DNA from: Macrotis lagotis
Taxonomy: Eukaryota; Chordata; Mammalia; Peramelemorphia; Peramelidae
Reading direction: 5' to 3'
DNA: 64,000 bases
NCBI RefSeq assembly: GCF_037893015.1
Contig: NC_133660.1
Location: 161,318,937 to 161,382,936, forward strand
In this document: in pieces, positions 58,480 to 64,000 of the stretch
Layout of the letters: every line of letters begins with the position of its first letter
Position numbering within the stretch: position 1 is the first letter of the stretch
Made by a program: the position numbers and the translations under genes
The notes under the pieces: generated by a model
What the model saw: the letters and a program-made list of their open reading frames with translations, nothing else
The model's database searches: none
What the model was told of the DNA's origin: nothing

Positions 58480-59485
58480 ACTATGTGAATTCAGAGAAAG
58501 AGACCAATTTGAGAGATATTGTAGAGGCAAGAATGGTAACTGAGTAGATAGGTAGGTTTGGTGAAAGTAAGGAGTTGAGTAGGAAATGGAGGTAGTGACT
58601 TCTGATGAATAGAAGGATGCCTCAACAGAAATAGGAAAGCTTAGAAGAGAAGTGCATGGGGAGAATAGACTTTGTTTCAGCCAAGTTGATTTTGAAATGC
58701 CAAAAGATTAAATGCCCAACAGTGATCTGGAATTGGAGTTCAGAAAACAGAGGCTGAATAAGTAGATCTGAGAATATCAGAAGGGAAATGATGAGTAAAT
58801 CATGAGCTGATGAGCACAGTGAGAAAGTGAAAAAGAGGGATCAAGACCTGACCTTGGATGACACACACAATTGAGGGATGTGATATGATGACCGAGGAAA
58901 GAAGATTGAGAAGGAGCAGATAAATAGGGCAGTAGACCTAAGCAATGGTGATGCCACAAAAAAACAAAGAGAAGACAATATCAGGGAGTTAGGGTAATCA
59001 ACTATGTCAAATGCTGCAGAGCTCAGGAAGGATGAGGACTGAAAGGTTAGATTTGGTAATTTGGCAATGAAGAGGTCATTGGTAACTTTGAAAAGAGCAG
59101 TTTCAAATTCAGGGACAAGATCAAAATCCAGATTAGAGAGTTGAGGAATGAATAGAAAGGAAGTGAAGGAAATGAGTATAGACAGCTTTTTCTAAGAATA
59201 TAACTTGGAAAGAGAATCAGAAGAAATTTGATTATATTTATATGCAGTAGGAAATGATGAGAGACAAAGTACACAAAAAGTTTTGGGAATCAAGGAAAGT
59301 TTCAGATAGAAGGTGACACCCAATTTGAAATTTGAGTGAAACTGAGAGTTGTAGGTGCTACCTTCCAGGCAATGTTATGCTATGTGGGAACTGAATAGGT
59401 GGGTTAGTCTACTATGTAATGTGTGTGGGAAAAATAATCTGGGAAAGTCATCTGGAGTCAGACTGTAAGGGGCTTTTAATTCTAA
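58480..59485 (-). repeat. L2 LINE ORF2-region fragment
   Basis: Same ordered antisense L2 markers as 30.6-31.5 kb: CAGAAATAGGAAAGCTTAGAAGAGA, TAAGTAGATCTGAGAATATCAG, GAGCTCAGGAAGGATGAGGAC, GAGGTCATTGGTAACTTTG and GAGTCAGACTGTAAGGGGC. Confidence 0.72.
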
Positions 59486-59489
59486 TGTG

Positions 59490-60255
59490 AAGACTGAGTA
59501 AATAACAATAACAAAAGATTTGATTCTCAGTCCCAGAGTCAGGAGAGTGCTGGGATCTGTCGATTTACTGAACTACCTTAAATGGGATCCTAATGAAAGG
59601 AAAAGCCAAGGTTCATTTTTTCATCCTAATATTTCTGTACTTGCCAAAATGAACAAACAAACAACTCTTGTTTTTTGTCTCCTAGCTCTCAGTTTTGGCA
59701 AGCTATTTTTGCTTTGGGTGTGCCTCCTTCTCCTGCTGATTAATACTCTAATCCCCCCCTTTTCTGAAAACTTCCCTACCATATACTAGAAACATCCATG
59801 CCCCATGCTAAATTTTCCCTACCAATCCCTAGCACCATCTTGCTTATGACATTAGGAGTAGGAAATCAAGGAGATGCCCATCACAGTAAAGCCCAGGACC
59901 TTCTTCTGTGGTGTGAAAAAGAAGGACCCTCAGCTGTCTTACACACAGACATCTTCAAAGAACTGGTGGAATTTATGCCAAGTCCTAAGTCAGCTTCCCT
60001 GATGGAGCATCACTGCCCCCCCCCCCTTACTAAGGTGTGAAAATCATATCTCAAATTCTGAAACTTCCCCTCTTGGTTTCTAATATTAGATCTTGGACCT
60101 TCCCTTGTATGAATTAAAATGTACCATAATAAAGGACTGTTGCTTTATTCTTTACTGGACTAATTTATTCTTTTGTGAAAACTTTAAGACTTTGAACTAT
60201 TCTTAGTTTAGGACAGGATCAGGACAGAGATATCAGTCTCATTTTCCCCTCTGGA
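59490..60255 (+). other. Unassigned intergenic block with two short ORFs and a poly(A) signal
   Basis: An ATG at ~59649 opens a 47-codon hydrophobic peptide (starts MNKQTTLVFCLLALSFGKLF). A second ORF, 59798-60040 (80 codons), has no recognised domain. AATAAA follows near 60128. Could be part of an old LTR element or chance; not called as a gene. Confidence 0.3.
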
Positions 60256-60259
60256 ACTC

Positions 60260-60440
60260 TAAGGGTCCAGTAGCCAGATATGGATCAAGACAACTGGAGA
60301 TGGCCCTGAATGTGAGGCAGTTCGGGTTAAGTGACTTGCCCAGGGTCACACAGCTAGTAAGCAGCAAATATCTGAGACTGGATTTGAATTCCCATCCTCC
60401 TGACTCCAAGGCCAGTGCTCTATCATCTGCACCACCTATT
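60260..60440 (-). repeat. Marsupial repeat with antisense SINE
   Basis: GGATCAAGACAACTGGAGATGGCCCTGAATG then GTTAAGTGACTTGCCCAGGGTCACACAGCTAGTAAG; same arrangement as 18.75-18.9 kb. Confidence 0.7.
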
Positions 60441-60891
60441 TGATAATTCTACATAACAGATTTGTTACTGCTGCTGCCCTCCTCTCCTGACAGGTACTGT
60501 GAATCTTTCTGATACTGGCAAAAATGGTGAGACTTTACCACTGCCACAAACCTTAACTCTGCTTCTCTGCTTCCCAATGTTTGGATCTCCTCCAGCAGAT
60601 GGTGCTGATTGTTTACTCTCCAGGTAACAACAGCATATGGAGGAATTAAACAGGAATCTCAGCTGGTATCCCTTGATGGCATGTGAGAGCAGGAATTATT
60701 TTCTGTTAAAGATTGGCCTGCATTCTCTTTAAGGTACCTTCTTTCTTTAAAAGTCTGTGAGTCTACAAGCATGGAAAAACTCATCATCAAGTGAGTTGAT
60801 CATTTGATAAATCATTTGACCAGGGCAATCCATTAAACAAAAATTTAAATTACCTTCATTCCCCCTTCTGTCCTGCAATGAAGATAATCAA
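60440..60891. other. Intergenic stretch, nothing identified
   Basis: No ORF, SINE or L1 recognised. Confidence 0.4.
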
Positions 60892-60896
60892 GAATA

Positions 60897-61442
60897 TTGT
60901 TGGGAGCCAGGGTCTCTAAGCTGCTTGACACAGTCACAGCAAGAAGACTCAAGGTGGCCACATCGCCTGATGGAACAACATTTCCTTCTTCAATATATAT
61001 AGGGATTCCATGTAGACCAATATTTGTAGGACTAATATTGAGTGCAAAACTTACCTATCCTAATAGTGGAATGACTATAAAGGAAGGATTCCAAGGAAAT
61101 TCCTTGAATAAAATAGATTATAAACTCTGTCCAAATTTAACAGGACTGCCTCCCCCTGAGGCATACAAAAGGTTCCAACATTAAGAAATCTTTGGAAAAT
61201 ACAGCACTGGGAGTTCCAAGGAGACAGCAGAATATATACAGGGAAAACAGATACAAGATGGGTTAGGTAGAATTCCTAGGAAATCAATAGCTTTGCCCCA
61301 TTTTCCATACACAGGAATATATGATAAAGATGGTGAAAGAATAGTCAATATAGGTGATCGATATGTGAACTTTAACAGCCTTAGTTTATTGGGAAAGAAT
61401 AAAAAAGTCACAGAAACTGTGGTTTCTATCAACAAGGGCTGA
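60897..61442 (+). pseudogene. LTR-internal reading frame, interrupted
   Basis: About 180 codons in one frame with a single in-frame TAA at 61182. The left segment (to 61184) has no early ATG; first in-frame ATG near 61071. The right segment holds a PYTG-x-YD motif (61305-61325). I do not know the protein. Long frames inside LTRs are known for the accessory sag gene of mouse mammary tumour virus-type betaretroviruses; relation is only a hypothesis. As it stands it cannot make the full product. Confidence 0.4.
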
Positions 61443-61974
61443 AAGGAAAATTGGTTATTGAAGGAGTCAACGTGGATGGACAAACATAACTACCCTCACT
61501 ATAGGTTGTCAAGGGAGCATATCAAAAAACATTACATATGCGTCACAAAAACATAAAAGCATTCCATTAAATGAATTATATCAGAGATTATTATCAGGAA
61601 AGTTCTACTTAATAACTTTACTATGCAGCAACAAACTAAGCAACAGACAGGTTGAGGTCATCACGGTCTAAGCAGGGACAAAAAATTAATTAATAACATG
61701 ATTAATAATGAAACTTATAAACACATGAACTACATGATTAAACTTGTAACCACATGAATTATATGATTGATAATGAAAATTGTAAACTTTTGTAGCCAAA
61801 TAAATGATCTTAGCTTGCTTGCTTGATGCTTATATGATTCTGAGACTATAAAAATAAATCTGACAGTCAGTCAACCTGCTTCTGCCTTCAAACCCTCGTG
61901 TTGCCTCAATTCCTTTTGCCAACTCTATCCCTCCTGTCAGGTTCCAAGGACCCCGAGGAGGCTGGACCCCCGCA
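60898..61974 (+). mobile_element. Solo LTR of a class II-like endogenous retrovirus (1077 bp) with a broken ORF
   Basis: Begins TGTTGGGAGCC, ends GACCCCCGCA, with perfect 6-bp target duplications GAATAT (60892-60897 and 61975-60980 of the next line, i.e. 61975-61980). Signals near the 3' end: AATAAA at 61799-61804 and 61853-61858, TATAAAA at 61847-61853. One reading frame is open from the left boundary, stops at TAA 61182-61184, then continues in the same frame to TGA 61440-61442. The left part has no ATG near its start. TG...CA ends and 6-bp duplication fit ERVK-like elements. No gag, pol or env neighbours remain. It is a remnant with the stop in place. Confidence 0.75.
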
Positions 61975-61980
61975 GAATAT

Positions 61981-62200
61981 TAAGACAGATTCATTGACAA
62001 ATCAAGGGAGAATAGGTGGACATCCCATTGTTATTTCATGAAAAACTGATAGGCCCCCAGAATAGTAGGTGGATACTCTATGTTAGACTTACGGGAGAAC
62101 TTGAACAGTAGCTACATTGGATGGGTAGGCATGGATGGGTGTGGACTTGCAGTGTTGGAGAAATTATCCAAATTTGTGAGATGACATATTTTTGAGCATA
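61981..62200. other. Intergenic stretch, nothing identified
   Basis: No recognisable feature between the LTR and the L2 piece. Confidence 0.4.
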
Positions 62201-62204
62201 TAAA

Positions 62205-62410
62205 TGACTCTCAAATTTATATATCTCTCCTGATCTCCATTTCTAAATTTCTACCACCTGCTAGACGTCTTCCTCTGGATGACTCACTGGTATCTCAAAT
62301 TCAGCTTGTTCAAAGCAGAACTTATTATCTTCCATCCTAAATCTACACCTCCAAATTTTTCTATCTTATGTTGAGGATATCACACTCTTAGTCTCTCAGA
62401 TTGCAATCTC
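62205..62410 (+). repeat. L2 LINE ORF2 fragment
   Basis: AAATGACTCTCAAATTTATATATC...AAAGCAGAACTTATTATCTTCC..., the sense strand of the L2 RT region (DDSQIY-like). Confidence 0.65.
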
Positions 62411-63110
62411 AAAAGTCCTTTTTGGACTTACATGAACTGATGAGTGAAGTGAGCAGAACCAGGAGGACATCATACACATTAACAGAAACAGTGTGTGATG
62501 ATCAACAGTGATAGACTTAGCTCTCCTCTACAGTACAATAAGACAATTCTAAAAATATTGTAATGGAAAATACCATCCAGAGAAAGAGCTATATGACATC
62601 TAAATGCAGATCAAAGTATGCTATTTTCCACTTTAGAAATTTGGTTTTTTTCTCATAGTTTTCCTTCTTTTGTTTTGACTCTTCTTTCACAACATGATTA
62701 ATATGGAAATATATTTTATTAATAGTGTGTTGGAGGCAGCATGGAGTTGATGATCAATCTTATTGGACTTGCTCATTTCATCAGTGCAACAGTTAGGCAC
62801 AATTTTGGGATATCTGTGATGGAGAATATCATCTGTATCCAGAGAAAGAATTGTTGAGCTTAAACAAAGACCAAAGACTATTACCTTTAATTTAAAAAAA
62901 AATGCTATCTTATTATGTAATTTTGCTATATCTTATACTTTTTTCCCCTTAAGGATATGATTTCTCTCTCATCACATTCAACTTAGATCAATGCACCATG
63001 GAAACAATGTAAAGACTAACAGACTGCCTTCTGTGGGGAGTGAGGGGAGGGAATTGAGATTAGGGGAAAATTATAAAATTCAAAATAAATAAATTTTAAA
63101 AAATAAAAAT
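62411..63110 (+). mobile_element. Two L1 3' ends, old then young
   Basis: 62.41-62.73 kb is an old copy (GTGAAGTGAGCAGAACCAGGAGG). 62.74-63.11 kb is a younger one ending CTGTGGGGAGTGAGGGGAGG...AAATAAATTTT. Confidence 0.75.
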
Positions 63111-63640
63111 AATAGTGTATTGGAGGTATCACTTTTCCCTTTTGTATACTCTTGAACAGGAGACTATCCTCATTTCTATTCTAATGAAGGAAGCTTTTAT
63201 TCTGGCACCAAGTCAGACAAGTTTAATTATCTGAGTTTACAATCTTTGCAGTTAATCTTTATTAGAGGGACATATGTCTATGAGGAAGGAACCAGACTGG
63301 CTAAAATAGGGAATGTCTTTACTATTTCTGAAGATGTTATTCTTTTGAGAATATCCTTGTGTATTTGTACCCTAATTTTTGGAGAAGTTGTCAGCCCTAC
63401 CTTCTAAATCTATGAAAGTAATGATGCTGTTTAGTGAACAACCTTTAGTCAAGGAAAAAGACACTACTGATATCCTCCTTACCAAACTCACTTTGTTTTT
63501 TAAAAAAACTACATTTCTTTGGTCTTTACAGCAGAGAACATCAAGATTTTAATGTGGAACAGAGCTAACTCAAAATGCTAGGTGGAAAAGTAGCCCCTCC
63601 CCCCCAAAAGGGAAAATATCTATGGTAAAAAAAAATTGGT
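63111..63640. other. Intergenic stretch, nothing identified
   Basis: AT-rich; no ORF or repeat I can name. Confidence 0.4.
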
Positions 63641-63644
63641 GAGG

Positions 63645-63756
63645 AACAGCTAGGTAGCACAATAAATAGAACACTGGCCCTAGTATTTACTTAAAACTCT
63701 GTGATTTTGGTCAAATCACTTAACCCCATTGTTTTGCAAAAATTAAAAAAAAAAAG
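63645..63756 (+). mobile_element. tRNA-derived SINE, internally deleted
   Basis: AACAGCTAGGTAGCACAATAAATAGAACACTGGCCC then CAAATCACTTAACCCC and A tail. Confidence 0.8.
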
Positions 63757-63924
63757 TGTTGGACCAGTCCATCTTCCCCAGTGATTGAGGTCAAAAAAGA
63801 TATTTATACTTACCATTTCTCTACCCTTACTATGAATGCAGTCTTCCTAAATTGACTATTACTGGGACAAAAGAACAATTTCTTTCCACCCTACTGGAAT
63901 TAAATCATGCTAAATTAGATTTGG

Positions 63925-64000
63925 ATTTTTTTTTTGCTGATTTCTTTTTTTAATTGAATATTTTTCCAATTATATACAAAGGTAGTTTTTCAACTTTTTT
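63925..64000 (-). mobile_element. Antisense old L1 3' end, cut by the window edge
   Basis: The reverse complement ends ...GTTGAAAAACTACCTTTGTATATAATTGGAAAAA, the old L1 3' tail seen at 42.5 and 43.4 kb. Confidence 0.5.

Overview
The window is a piece of a marsupial nuclear genome. It is AT-rich, with two sharp CpG islands, split genes with GT-AG introns, and very many copies of a tRNA-derived SINE (head GGGGCGGCTAGGTGGCGCAGTGG, tail CTTGGGCAAGCCACTTAACCCC...GCAAAAA). 5'-truncated L1 copies share one 3' end (CTGTGGGGG...AAACTCAAAATAAATAAAATC). From memory the SINE variant fits an opossum-like (didelphid) marsupial better than other orders, but the species is not proven.

Two protein genes lie head-to-tail on the minus strand, in the order known from other mammals (SRP72 then ARL9, with PAICS expected beyond the right edge). 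SRP72, the 72 kDa subunit of the signal recognition particle, is complete. I could place all 19 coding exons between 53363 (ATG) and 18157 (stop). They sum to 2019 nt (672 codons plus stop), every junction keeps frame and all introns are GT-AG. Its promoter is the CpG island at about 52.79-53.67 kb. A 3' UTR with two possible poly(A) signals runs to about 16.5 kb. A second CpG island (15.60-16.27 kb), with a perfect CRE, follows at once and probably drives ARL9, an atypical ARF-like GTPase. Two ARL9 exons are certain (7298-7466 and 4013-4188), a first exon at 15724-15777 is proposed, and the last exon is not visible and probably lies left of the window.

Region by region: 0-16 kb, ARL9 introns filled by L2, CORE-SINE/MIR, tRNA-SINEs and a decayed near-full-length L1 ORF2 (9.2-14.0 kb) that carries five SINEs and a solo LTR. 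16-53 kb, SRP72, whose introns hold SINEs, a minus-strand L1 with a SINE in it (38.5-40 kb), an L1 with recognisable ORF2 C-terminus (46.4-48.3 kb) and a SINE-dense stretch (49.4-51.6 kb). 53.7-64 kb, intergenic: L1 3' ends, a second copy of the solo LTR seen at 13 kb, an L2 fragment, and a 1077-bp solo LTR with 6-bp target duplications that contains a long, once-broken reading frame. No RNA genes, CRISPR arrays or bacterial features were seen.

The best leads are a 252-bp almost perfect inverted duplication (one mismatch, 143-bp spacer) in SRP72 intron 1, built inside a split SINE; a 69-nt near-perfect hairpin in SRP72 intron 5; the ORF-bearing LTR at 60.9 kb; and the proposed ARL9 exon 1, whose splice donor seems to lie in antisense SINE sequence.
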